A stretch of DNA of 13,184 nt from an uncultured Oscillospiraceae bacterium (GTDB lineage: Bacteria > Bacillota > Clostridia > Oscillospirales > Acutalibacteraceae): assembly GCA_900543525.1 (NCBI GenBank), contig UQRS01000064.1:1-13184 (forward strand), read 5' to 3'. Positions 7,156 to 13,184 of this stretch are shown here, one piece after another. The notes below the pieces were generated by a model. The model ran no database searches, had not been told where the DNA came from, and worked only from the letters and a program-made list of their open reading frames with translations. The position numbers and the translations under genes were made by a program. Position 1 is the stretch's first letter; each line of letters starts with the position of its first letter.

Positions 7156-8745
7156 CTATTGCTTTGTGAAGGTCTGCGACCGGAGGAAGAATTTATACGC
7201 CGCGCTCTCGCTTCGTTCGATGACGGCAGTGTAATTATAGACCTGATCCGCCTCACTGAGCAGCGGGTTGGAGGCATATTTCACCTCACACTGCAGAAGA
7301 TAGCGGTTGCTTCCAAGATCGTAAATCGCCGTGATTATATAATCGCTCTTCCCGGTGATCAGATACGGCTCAATGCTGTAGGAGGCGTCGGCCGGGGCGG
7401 AGGCAATCTCCGCCGGGACGCGGCCGAACAGCGCCGCAGACTTGACCGACAGCTCCGCATACGGGCTGGAGGTCGCCGCGGCGGAAAAGTCCACCGACTT
7501 TTCCTGGCAGAGGAGAAGGTGTGAGAACAGCATGAGCGTATCGTCATAGTCCGCGCTCTCCGCGTCGAAGTCGATCAGCAGCGCCGGCATGGCCGAGAGC
7601 AGCTCCTTCAGTGATTTTTCCTCCGCCGAGGGGAGGCTGGTCTTTTTCAGCTCCTCGGTGATCGCCGGGAGGGAAACCGTCCTGCTGGAGGTTTCCGGCT
7701 CGGAGGAGGTATCGGAGGTCTCCTCCTCCTCGTCCGGCAGAGAGGACTCCCCACCCACCGTGGTCTGCGGCCGGGAGGTGACGGTGGTTGTACCCGAGCC
7801 GGTCGAATAATCCTCATAAGGCAGCTCGCGGTACCGCTCCAACGAATCAATGTAGGTGTAGGGCGCAGCCTCATTCACCAGCGAAATGATGTAGTAGCCG
7901 TATTCCGCGGTGCTGTCCTTCAGCAGGATCACGCTCAGCCTCCGGCTGTAACGGGCGGCGTCGTCCGCAAATCCGCGCGAGACGATTCCGGTGATTTTAT
8001 AATAATTCTGCCCGAGGGAATACGCGCCCGTAATATAGCCCGTGACCGCCTGAGGACCGGGGTTCGGCTCGGTATAGAGATAACGGCCGCCGGTGTAAAA
8101 AATGTTGCCCAGCCCCTCTTTGGACGAGAGGTTGCGGCCAAAAAATTCCGAAATCCATTTCTGCAGCGTCCAGTCCTTGACCGCATAGCGGCCGCTGCTG
8201 TCCATCGCCACATCCTTGCTGCCGCGTTCGATCAGGTAGCGGAAGGCGGTCAGCGCCATCATGCGGTCCTTGTTCGCGCTGTTATAGTCAAAGGAGTCGC
8301 ATTTCTCCAAAAACACCATCATACGCTGCAGACGGTAAACCTCCGCGTCGGTGAATCGCCAGGCGGCGCCTCCGGTAGGAATGGCGAGCAGATCATTCTG
8401 CGGCGCTTCAAGCGTCTCGGGCAAGACGTTCTCCAGCTCGGGGGCGGAAACCACAACCTCCGCGCCCGAGGGAGCGGGGTGAGAGCTTTCGCCGGTTATT
8501 TCGGTTACGGCGGCGCCGACCGCCTCCCCCACCGTTTTGGCCACCGGGACGCAGACCGCGACAATAACCACCAGAACAACCGAAAGGGTGGTCATGGACA
8601 GGATGCGCTTATACTTATCCTCAATCGGCAGGCGGCCGTAAAGCGCGTCAAACTTCGACCGCGCAAGGCGGAAGGCGCGCACCGCTGCGCCGGCAATCTT
8701 TTTCAAAGCCTTTAACAAAGCGGATTTTATCGTTTGAAAATTCAA
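7156..8745 (-). CDS. Single-pass membrane protein with two related extracellular modules, function unknown
   Basis: I do not recognise this 529-residue protein. A basic, helical N-terminus (1-48) precedes one membrane segment (about 52-72, LSVVLVVIVAVCVPVA). The Lys/Arg-rich N-side suggests a cytoplasmic N-terminus and an outside C-terminus. Two extracellular modules (about 128-295 and 395-520) are joined by an acidic Ser/Thr/Glu linker (313-360). Both modules start with an amphipathic helix containing an EK..(D)F motif (147-152 and 415-420). Both later have an ITGxYxLGxNxY-like strand pair (238-250; 470-482), which suggests an internal duplication. Translation appears to begin at TTG (8745-8743); AAAGGA lies about ten bases upstream and no in-frame ATG fits. 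Its own promoter (8876-8904) and terminator make it monocistronic. A structural or signalling role at the envelope is possible but unproven. Confidence 0.82.
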   Translation of the reverse strand: MNFQTIKSALLKALKKIAGAAVRAFRLARSKFDALYGRLPIEDKYKRILSMTTLSVVLVVIVAVCVPVAKTVGEAVGAAVTEITGESSHPAPSGAEVVVSAPELENVLPETLEAPQNDLLAIPTGGAAWRFTDAEVYRLQRMMVFLEKCDSFDYNSANKDRMMALTAFRYLIERGSKDVAMDSSGRYAVKDWTLQKWISEFFGRNLSSKEGLGNIFYTGGRYLYTEPNPGPQAVTGYITGAYSLGQNYYKITGIVSRGFADDAARYSRRLSVILLKDSTAEYGYYIISLVNEAAPYTYIDSLERYRELPYEDYSTGSGTTTVTSRPQTTVGGESSLPDEEEETSDTSSEPETSSRTVSLPAITEELKKTSLPSAEEKSLKELLSAMPALLIDFDAESADYDDTLMLFSHLLLCQEKSVDFSAAATSSPYAELSVKSAALFGRVPAEIASAPADASYSIEPYLITGKSDYIITAIYDLGSNRYLLQCEVKYASNPLLSEADQVYNYTAVIERSESAAYKFFLRSQTFTKQ

Positions 8746-8760
8746 AAGGATGCATCCTTT
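8745..8760 (-). promoter_or_regulatory. Perfect palindrome covering the ribosome binding site and first base of the TTG start
   Basis: AAAGGATGCATCCTTT is a perfect 16-bp inverted repeat. In the minus-strand mRNA its first half is the only Shine-Dalgarno-like sequence for the TTG start at 8745, and its last T is the first base of that codon. The RNA could form a 6-bp stem with a UGCA loop and hide the ribosome binding site. As DNA it could be a dimeric operator about 115 bp downstream of the predicted start. Confidence 0.4.
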
Positions 8761-8783
8761 CCCTATGCGAAATAAAATTGGAC

Positions 8784-8862
8784 CCCGACGGGCAAAACGC
8801 CCTGCCGGAAAAGTCGGGACAATTGCGTACAGGCGCGCTTTTTTTACAAAGGCTGCGCGCCT
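8784..8862 (-). promoter_or_regulatory. Structured leader of the 529-residue protein gene
   Basis: Between promoter and start codon, the minus-strand RNA can form AGGCGCGC/GCGCGCCT (8831-8838 / 8855-8862, 8 bp, 16-nt loop). It can then form a bulged hairpin: an outer stem CCCGAC/GTCGGG (8784-8789 / 8813-8818) stacked on an inner stem GGGC/GCCC (8790-8793 / 8799-8802), with a 10-nt one-sided bulge. I do not recognise a known riboswitch family. It may only stabilise the mRNA. Confidence 0.35.
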
Positions 8863-8875
8863 TTTCCTTTAGGGT

Positions 8876-8904
8876 ATTGTAACACCAAACCGTATAATGT
8901 TCAA
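8876..8904 (-). promoter_or_regulatory. Promoter of the 529-residue protein gene
   Basis: On the minus strand -35 TTGAAC (8899-8904) and -10 TACAAT (8876-8881) are exactly 17 bp apart. They lie just downstream of the terminator of the preceding small gene. The expected start near 8869 gives a leader of about 125 nt. Confidence 0.7.
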
Positions 8905-8920
8905 GACAAAAGCCCGCCGT

Positions 8921-8956
8921 AAAAATAAAAACAGGCAGGGAATCTATGCCTGCCCG
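8921..8956 (-). terminator. Terminator of the small 62-codon gene, overlapping its 3' end
   Basis: Stem 8949-8956 / 8932-8939 (minus-strand order) is 8 bp including one G-U wobble, with a 9-nt loop, followed by TTTTTATTTTT-like sequence. The 5' arm lies in the last codons of the small gene and the stop codon (8944-8946) is in the loop, so translation and termination may interfere. Confidence 0.75.
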
Positions 8957-9132
8957 GTCAGGCGGTGTACAACCCGCTGCATTTCCGCTTTTGACTGCGC
9001 TTGGCGCGCCTCCTCAAGCAGCTGCAGCCGCTTTTCGTCGTCCATTTGGCAAAAGGCCTGCATCGCCGCAGGATCCTGTGCCAGAGCCATCCCAAAGCCG
9101 AGCGGAAGCTCCCCAGAAACCGGATTCTTCAA
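8944..9132 (-). CDS. Small cytoplasmic protein, function unknown (62 residues)
   Basis: A complete short gene. The product has no signal or membrane segment. It contains GFGMALAQDPAAMQAF (12-27), then a charged helix (31-50) and a basic end. The LGMALAQNP..M..F pattern resembles small helical proteins I recall from many Clostridia, but no function is known to me. Start is TTG (9132-9130): GGAGG (9142-9146) is nine bases upstream, and a nearer GTG is out of frame. It lies between the HtrA terminator (9193-9225) and its own terminator. No clear promoter is visible in the 60 bases between, so it may depend on read-through or on a promoter inside the HtrA gene. Confidence 0.7.
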   Translation of the reverse strand: MKNPVSGELPLGFGMALAQDPAAMQAFCQMDDEKRLQLLEEARQAQSKAEMQRVVHRLTGQA

Positions 9133-9160
9133 AACTTTTCACCTCCGGCTATTAGGATAT

Positions 9161-9189
9161 GCAAAAGGCGGGCGCGCCACCTTTTTTGC
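9161..9189 (-). repeat. Imperfect inverted repeat in the leader of the small gene
   Basis: GCAAAAGG (9161-9168) and CCTTTTTTGC (9180-9189) are inverted copies differing by two extra A/T bases, around the palindrome GGCGCGCC (9171-9178). On the minus strand it follows the HtrA terminator and precedes the ribosome binding site. No T-run follows, so it is not a terminator. Confidence 0.4.
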
Positions 9190-9192
9190 GGC

Positions 9193-9225
9193 AAAAAAAG
9201 CCCTCCGGAAAATCTCCGGAGGGCT
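9193..9225 (-). terminator. Strong intrinsic terminator of the regulator-kinase-HtrA operon
   Basis: Stem 9199-9209 / 9215-9225 is a perfect 11-bp GC-rich stem with a 5-nt loop. On the minus strand it is followed by seven T (9193-9199). It lies about ten bases after the HtrA stop codon. Confidence 0.92.
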
Positions 9226-9234
9226 GCGGATAGC

Positions 9235-10980
9235 TTAATCTCCATCGGGGAAGTTGAACTCTCCCCCGCGGGAGGCAGAGGAGTTATCCCCGCTTTCGGC
9301 GTTATAGCTCGAGCTGCCGCGATCCTCAATCAGCTCGGCCGTGATGTCGGCGGAAGAGCCGGAGGATTTCACCACGGTCAGGGTCACCTGATCCCCGGGC
9401 GACAAGCCTTCCAGCACCTCCAGCATGACCGAAGGATCGGTAATCTCGGTTCCGTCTATGTGGGTGATCAGGTCGCCGACAGCTATGCCGGATTTTTCAA
9501 TCGGCGTACCGGCGGTTACCTCCGCCACCAGAAGGCCGGTGCTCGAAAGCTGGTTAAGCTTGGCATTTACCGCCGTGACCGCCTGATACTTGATACCAAG
9601 CTTGGCGCGACCGGCGACATATCCGTTGGAAATCAGGCTATCGCAGACCCGGCGCACCGTCGTGGTCGGAATGGCAAAGGCCATATTCTCATACGAGCTG
9701 CCGACATATTTCCAGGAGGTGATGCCGATCACCTGGCCGTACATATTTACCAGCGCGCCGCCCGAGCTGCCGGAGTTGATGGCCGCGTCAATCTGGATAA
9801 ACCGCATCGAATAGTTGGAGGCGTTGGAAGCCCAGCGGTCGGTGGCAGAAATAACCCCCTCGGTCAAAGAGAAGGCGCAGTCGCTTCCGCCCGGATTGCC
9901 GATGGTGATCACGTCGTCCCCGATCATCGCCTGCGCGGAGTCGCCAAAGGTCGCCGCCTGCAGCCCGGTTGCCTCCACCTTGAGCACGGCGAGGTCGGTG
10001 CGCTGATCTCCGGCGACGAACTGCGCGTCCATGCGGCGGCCGTCGGCAAAGGTGATCAGGAATTGCGGATTGGAAACATCCTCATAAATATGGTCGTTGG
10101 TTACGATGTAACCATCCTCCGAATAGACGACGCCGCTGGCCTGCGCGCCCGAGGAGGGATCGTCATAGCTGTACACCTCAATCAGCACAACCGAGTCGAC
10201 CACCTGATTGTACACATAGGCGGCCGTTCCCTCCTCTGCCTTGTCGGAGGGGCGGTCGGCCAGATCGGGCGAAGTATAGCTGCCGCTGAAGCTGTTGTTT
10301 CTGACCCCGTTTTTGACAGAGCCGCGGCCGATAAAATAAAATCCTCCGGCGACAATGGCCAGCGCCAGCACGACCGACAAAACAATCATAAACACCTTGA
10401 AGCCGGAGGATTTGACCTGTTCCGCCTTGCCCGGCTCCGGGTCGGAGAACACCACCGCTCCGCTCGGGTTCTGCGCATACGCATGCATTCCGGGTACGGA
10501 CGCGGGAGGCGGCGTCTGCTGCCCGACCGGGCGGCCGGTCATGGGATCAAAATTATAGCCGGGGTGCGGCCGGCTGCCGGGTCCCGGCGTGTAGGAGGCG
10601 ACCTGCGCCGCCCCTGCCGGAGGCTGTGCCGCCTGCTGCGCGCCGCCTATTGCAGGCTGAAAGGCCTGCGGCGGCACGGTGCCTTCTGACGTCGTGGACG
10701 CGGGCGAAAAATCCGAGCGGCCGGCCTGACCGTCCGGATTTTGAACCGTCGGCTGTGCTGCGGGCAAATCCTCGGCCGATGTCCGCTCTGCGGCCGGCGG
10801 AGTCTGCACGGCCGGATTTACCGGATTGGACGGCGGAATCTGCTCGGCCGAATTCACCGGGCTGGCCGAACTCACCGGATTGGCCTGACTCGCCGGATTC
10901 ACGGGATCGGTCGGGCTGACCGGACTGCCCGGCTGAGCGGCCGCCTCTTCGGAAAGATTTTTATCATCAAACGCATTCAT
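9235..10980 (-). CDS. Membrane-anchored HtrA/DegP-type serine protease with PDZ domain
   Basis: This protease degrades or refolds damaged proteins outside the membrane. The 581-residue product has a long low-complexity cytoplasmic part (1-190), rich in Pro, Asn, Ser and Ala, with NPV/NPA-type repeats (about 20-60) and a DPMTGRPV motif (145-152). A membrane segment spans 194-217. The trypsin-like domain (about 250-450) has His297 (TNDHI), Asp329 (RTDLAVL) and Ser406 (GSSGGAL, with Ser in the usual Asn position). A PDZ domain covers about 460-550 (GLLVAEV, then GDLITHIDG at 502-510). A short Ser/Gly tail follows. AAGGAG lies eight bases before the ATG. It is the last gene of the operon, 21 bases after the kinase, so it is probably controlled with it. 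Bacillus HtrA paralogues are likewise under two-component control (CssRS), but orthology is not established. Confidence 0.93.
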   Translation of the reverse strand: MNAFDDKNLSEEAAAQPGSPVSPTDPVNPASQANPVSSASPVNSAEQIPPSNPVNPAVQTPPAAERTSAEDLPAAQPTVQNPDGQAGRSDFSPASTTSEGTVPPQAFQPAIGGAQQAAQPPAGAAQVASYTPGPGSRPHPGYNFDPMTGRPVGQQTPPPASVPGMHAYAQNPSGAVVFSDPEPGKAEQVKSSGFKVFMIVLSVVLALAIVAGGFYFIGRGSVKNGVRNNSFSGSYTSPDLADRPSDKAEEGTAAYVYNQVVDSVVLIEVYSYDDPSSGAQASGVVYSEDGYIVTNDHIYEDVSNPQFLITFADGRRMDAQFVAGDQRTDLAVLKVEATGLQAATFGDSAQAMIGDDVITIGNPGGSDCAFSLTEGVISATDRWASNASNYSMRFIQIDAAINSGSSGGALVNMYGQVIGITSWKYVGSSYENMAFAIPTTTVRRVCDSLISNGYVAGRAKLGIKYQAVTAVNAKLNQLSSTGLLVAEVTAGTPIEKSGIAVGDLITHIDGTEITDPSVMLEVLEGLSPGDQVTLTVVKSSGSSADITAELIEDRGSSSYNAESGDNSSASRGGEFNFPDGD

Positions 10981-11001
10981 ATGCCATGCTCCTTCAAACC
11001 G

Positions 11002-12453
11002 TTATTTTGTCTTTTCAGGAAGGGCGGGCTCTGCCGTGCCTGCCGGAAGAATCACAATAAACTCCGTATACTCGCCAACGACACTGCTGACCGTAATGCT
11101 GCCGCCGTGAATATCCACAATGGTTTTTACAATATACAGCCCGAGGCCGGTTCCGCTCTTGTCCTTGGAGCGGGAGCGGTCGGTTTTGTAAAAGCGCTCA
11201 AACACGTGCGGAAGATCCTTCGGCGCGATCCCCTCACCCGAATTGCGGATGGCGAGCCGGATGTTCTCCCCCTCCTGCTGTGCGGAGAAGGAGATGTAGC
11301 CCCCCTCTTCCGTAAATTTGACCGCGTTGTCCGAGAGGTTGTAGACCACCTGGTGCAGCAGGTCGCGATCGCCCGAGATGGATAAAGGCTCCAAGCTGTC
11401 CAGGCCGCGGATGTCGATGTGCTTTTCTTCAATTTTCTGCTCCAGCGAAAGCACGCTTGAACAAATCACATCGGTAAAGTTGAAGCGGGTTCGGTTGATC
11501 TTCATCTCCCCTGACTCCAGCTTGGAAAGGCTGAGCATTCCGACCACCAGCCGGGAGAGGCGGCGAATCTCCTCCGACACGATGGTGAGGTAGTAGTTTC
11601 GCTTTTCCTCCGGGATGGTGCCGTCGAGGATGCCGTCGATAAAGCCGCCGATGGTCGTCATCGGTGTTTTCAGCTCGTGCGACACGTTGGCCACGAAGCT
11701 GCGGCGCATACTCTCCAGCTGAACCAGAGAGTTTGTCATATGATTGAAGCTTTCGGCCAGCTCGCCGATCTCATCATCGGTTTCCACCGGAATCCGGCGG
11801 GAGAAATCTCCCTGTGCGATCGCCTTGGCCGCGGAGGACATAAGCTTGAGCGGCCGGGTAACCCGATAGTTGGCGTAATAAAAGGCCAGAAGCAGCACCG
11901 CAACCGGGAAAATCATCGAAAGCAGGAAAATGCGGTACATCTGTATCGAGAAATCGCGCAGCTCGGACGCCGGAGAGGACACAATCACATATCCGGCCGT
12001 CTGGGAATTTTTCCCCTCAATCCGCAGAGTCGAGGTGTAATGCTTGGCTTTATACAGCGAACCCAGCGTTCCGACCTCAAAATAATTTCCCGCCGCCATT
12101 TTGTCCAGAATCTCATCCGAGACGGTGGCGTCAATATGCTGACAGTTGCCGTATTTGAGGAAATCACTGCAATTGCATACAATAATTTTACCCGAAATAT
12201 CGGTAATAAAAATCTTCGCATTGATGGCCGAGCCGACAACCGAAGCAATACTGCTCATGCTGTAGTTGAAATCGGCGCTGTCCAGGCGGTAGGAGGCCAT
12301 CTGCGAAACGGTTTGCCCCGTCTCCTGCATGGTTGCTTTTTTATCCTCGGCCATCGTCCGGGCGACCGAGGTGCTGGTAATCAGCATCAGCACGCCAAAG
12401 CAGATCACCGTCACGATGGAAAGCAGAATAAACTGCTTGCGAAAAAGCTTCAT
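11002..12453 (-). CDS. Sensor histidine kinase, HAMP-HisKA-HATPase
   Basis: This membrane kinase is the probable partner of the adjacent response regulator. The 483-residue product has TM1 (about 8-29), an extracellular sensor of about 140 residues (31-171), TM2 (about 174-194) and a HAMP domain (195-247). The HisKA domain (248-315) has phospho-acceptor His259 (VSHELKTP). The ATPase domain has N-box Asn372/Asn376, G1 box NSGEG (404-408, Asn where Asp is most common), F-box FERFYK (418-423) and G2 box GTGLGL (434-439). The sensor contains CNCSDFLKYGNCQH (93-106), three Cys and a His close together, suggesting metal or redox contact; this is inference. The ATG lies five bases after the regulator stop codon, so translation is probably coupled. 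The signal is unknown. Confidence 0.94.
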   Translation of the reverse strand: MKLFRKQFILLSIVTVICFGVLMLITSTSVARTMAEDKKATMQETGQTVSQMASYRLDSADFNYSMSSIASVVGSAINAKIFITDISGKIIVCNCSDFLKYGNCQHIDATVSDEILDKMAAGNYFEVGTLGSLYKAKHYTSTLRIEGKNSQTAGYVIVSSPASELRDFSIQMYRIFLLSMIFPVAVLLLAFYYANYRVTRPLKLMSSAAKAIAQGDFSRRIPVETDDEIGELAESFNHMTNSLVQLESMRRSFVANVSHELKTPMTTIGGFIDGILDGTIPEEKRNYYLTIVSEEIRRLSRLVVGMLSLSKLESGEMKINRTRFNFTDVICSSVLSLEQKIEEKHIDIRGLDSLEPLSISGDRDLLHQVVYNLSDNAVKFTEEGGYISFSAQQEGENIRLAIRNSGEGIAPKDLPHVFERFYKTDRSRSKDKSGTGLGLYIVKTIVDIHGGSITVSSVVGEYTEFIVILPAGTAEPALPEKTK

Positions 12454-12458
12454 AAGCC

Positions 12459-13145
12459 TTACTTCACCTCAAACTTATACCCGACGCCCCAAACGGTTTT
12501 CAGATTCCATTCGGGAGAGACGTTCTCCAGCTTCTCGCGCAGGCGCTTCACATGCACGTCCACCGTCCGGGAATCTCCATAATAATCAAAGCCCCAAACC
12601 TCATCCAGCAGCTGGTCGCGGGTGTACACCCGGTTCGGGTTGCTGGCGAGGTGATAGATCAGCTCCAGCTCCTTGGGCGGCGTGTCAATCTGCTTTCCGT
12701 CGACAATCAGCTCATAATTGGTCAGGTTGATGATCAGCTTGTCGTAGCGCACCTCCTTGACCGAGGCGCTCTCATCCTCCAGCGCCGAGCGGCGGAGGAC
12801 CGCCTTTACCCGGGCAACAACCTCCTTCGCGTCGAAGGGCTTCACCACATAATCGTCCGCCCCCAGCTCGAGGCCAAGTACCTTGTCAAAGGTCTCCCCC
12901 TTTGCGGTGATCATGATGATCGGCACCGAGGAGGTTTTCCTAATCTCCCGGCAGACCTGCCAGCCGTCCAGCTTCGGAAGCATGATATCGAGCAGCATAA
13001 TATCCGGCTTGTGCTTTGCGACGGCGGAGATTGCCGCCTGCCCATCGTTGACCACAACTACCTCAAAGCCATCCTTTTCCAGATACAGCCGCAGCAGCTC
13101 GCAAATATTTACGTCGTCATCCACAATCAGAACTTTGGACGTCAT
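12459..13145 (-). CDS. OmpR/PhoB-family response regulator
   Basis: This cytoplasmic DNA-binding regulator is phosphorylated by the adjacent kinase. The 228-residue protein has a receiver domain (1-117) with acidic pocket Asp9/Asp10, phospho-acceptor Asp53 (LLDIMLP), Thr80 (ITAKGE) and Lys102 (VVKPFD). A winged-helix domain (about 129-228) includes TPPKELELIYHLA (155-167), the recognition-helix segment SRTVDVHVKRLREKLE (192-207) and the wing GVGYKF (220-225). ATG at 13145 is preferred: GGGAG lies eight bases upstream. An in-frame GTG three codons earlier (13154) has its purine-rich site too close. It is first in the operon with the kinase and HtrA protease. Only 39 bases upstream are present; a TAAGAT-like -10 (13176-13181) is possible, but its -35 box would lie outside the window. 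Confidence 0.95.
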   Translation of the reverse strand: MTSKVLIVDDDVNICELLRLYLEKDGFEVVVVNDGQAAISAVAKHKPDIMLLDIMLPKLDGWQVCREIRKTSSVPIIMITAKGETFDKVLGLELGADDYVVKPFDAKEVVARVKAVLRRSALEDESASVKEVRYDKLIINLTNYELIVDGKQIDTPPKELELIYHLASNPNRVYTRDQLLDEVWGFDYYGDSRTVDVHVKRLREKLENVSPEWNLKTVWGVGYKFEVK

Positions 13146-13184
13146 TTTCCCCACTCCCTCAATGTTATGTTCTCAATCTTACTG

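Noticed and set aside
8893..8898. A plus-strand TATAAT as a rightward promoter
   Set aside because: No suitable -35 box lies 16-18 bp upstream and no plus-strand gene follows. The hexamer falls in the spacer of the minus-strand promoter.
9001..10689. A 562-codon plus-strand frame antisense to the HtrA protease
   Set aside because: The protein is rich in Arg, Gly and His with no recognisable domain. The minus strand has a full protease triad and PDZ domain.
10850..10925. A tandem repeat or CRISPR-like array
   Set aside because: The short GGATT/GCC-type repeats encode the degenerate NPV/NPA stretch of HtrA; there are no regular spacers.

Overview
The window looks like chromosomal core DNA of a moderately GC-rich member of the Clostridia (Bacillota), probably in the Oscillospiraceae/Ruminococcaceae range. 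This is inferred from AGGAGG-type ribosome binding sites, sigma-A-like promoters in AT-rich gaps, TTG start codons, a secreted esterase with a dockerin and FIVAR-type modules, and an OmpR/PhoB regulator - HAMP kinase - HtrA operon. No phage, insertion sequence, CRISPR array or transposase was seen.

Left part (1-493): a minus-strand tRNA-Ala(CGC) has its own promoter and is followed by two hairpins, the second a long near-perfect palindrome. A second promoter, back to back with the tRNA promoter, faces right into a leader of about 150 nt with competing stem-loops. It leads to a plus-strand pair: glutamine-dependent NAD+ synthetase (nadE, 494-2404) and a 5'-deoxynucleotidase of the YfbR family (2474-3070). 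Both act in nucleotide/cofactor metabolism and are probably co-transcribed.

Middle (3149-8956): a bidirectional terminator separates this pair from a convergent 1196-residue secreted protein (3304-6894). It carries a discoidin-like domain, FIVAR-type helical segments, an SGNH/GDSL esterase domain, a cadherin-like beta-sandwich and a C-terminal dockerin. It is probably a polysaccharide esterase that docks onto a cohesin scaffold or the cell surface. Upstream, on the same strand and with its own promoter and terminator, lies an unrecognised 529-residue single-pass membrane protein (7156-8745) with two related extracellular modules. Its TTG start and ribosome binding site sit in a perfect 16-bp palindrome. 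A 62-codon conserved-looking small gene (8944-9132) precedes it.

Right part (9193-13184, minus strand): an operon reading response regulator (12459-13145), sensor kinase (11002-12453) and membrane-anchored HtrA/DegP-type protease (9235-10980), ending in a strong terminator. The gene order suggests an envelope-stress or protein-quality circuit in which the kinase senses an extracellular signal and the protease is made with its regulators. The kinase sensor has a compact Cys/His cluster.

Nothing in the window is clearly a wholly new system. The best leads are the nadE leader, the duplicated-module membrane protein with its unusual start region, the kinase Cys cluster and the dockerin esterase.
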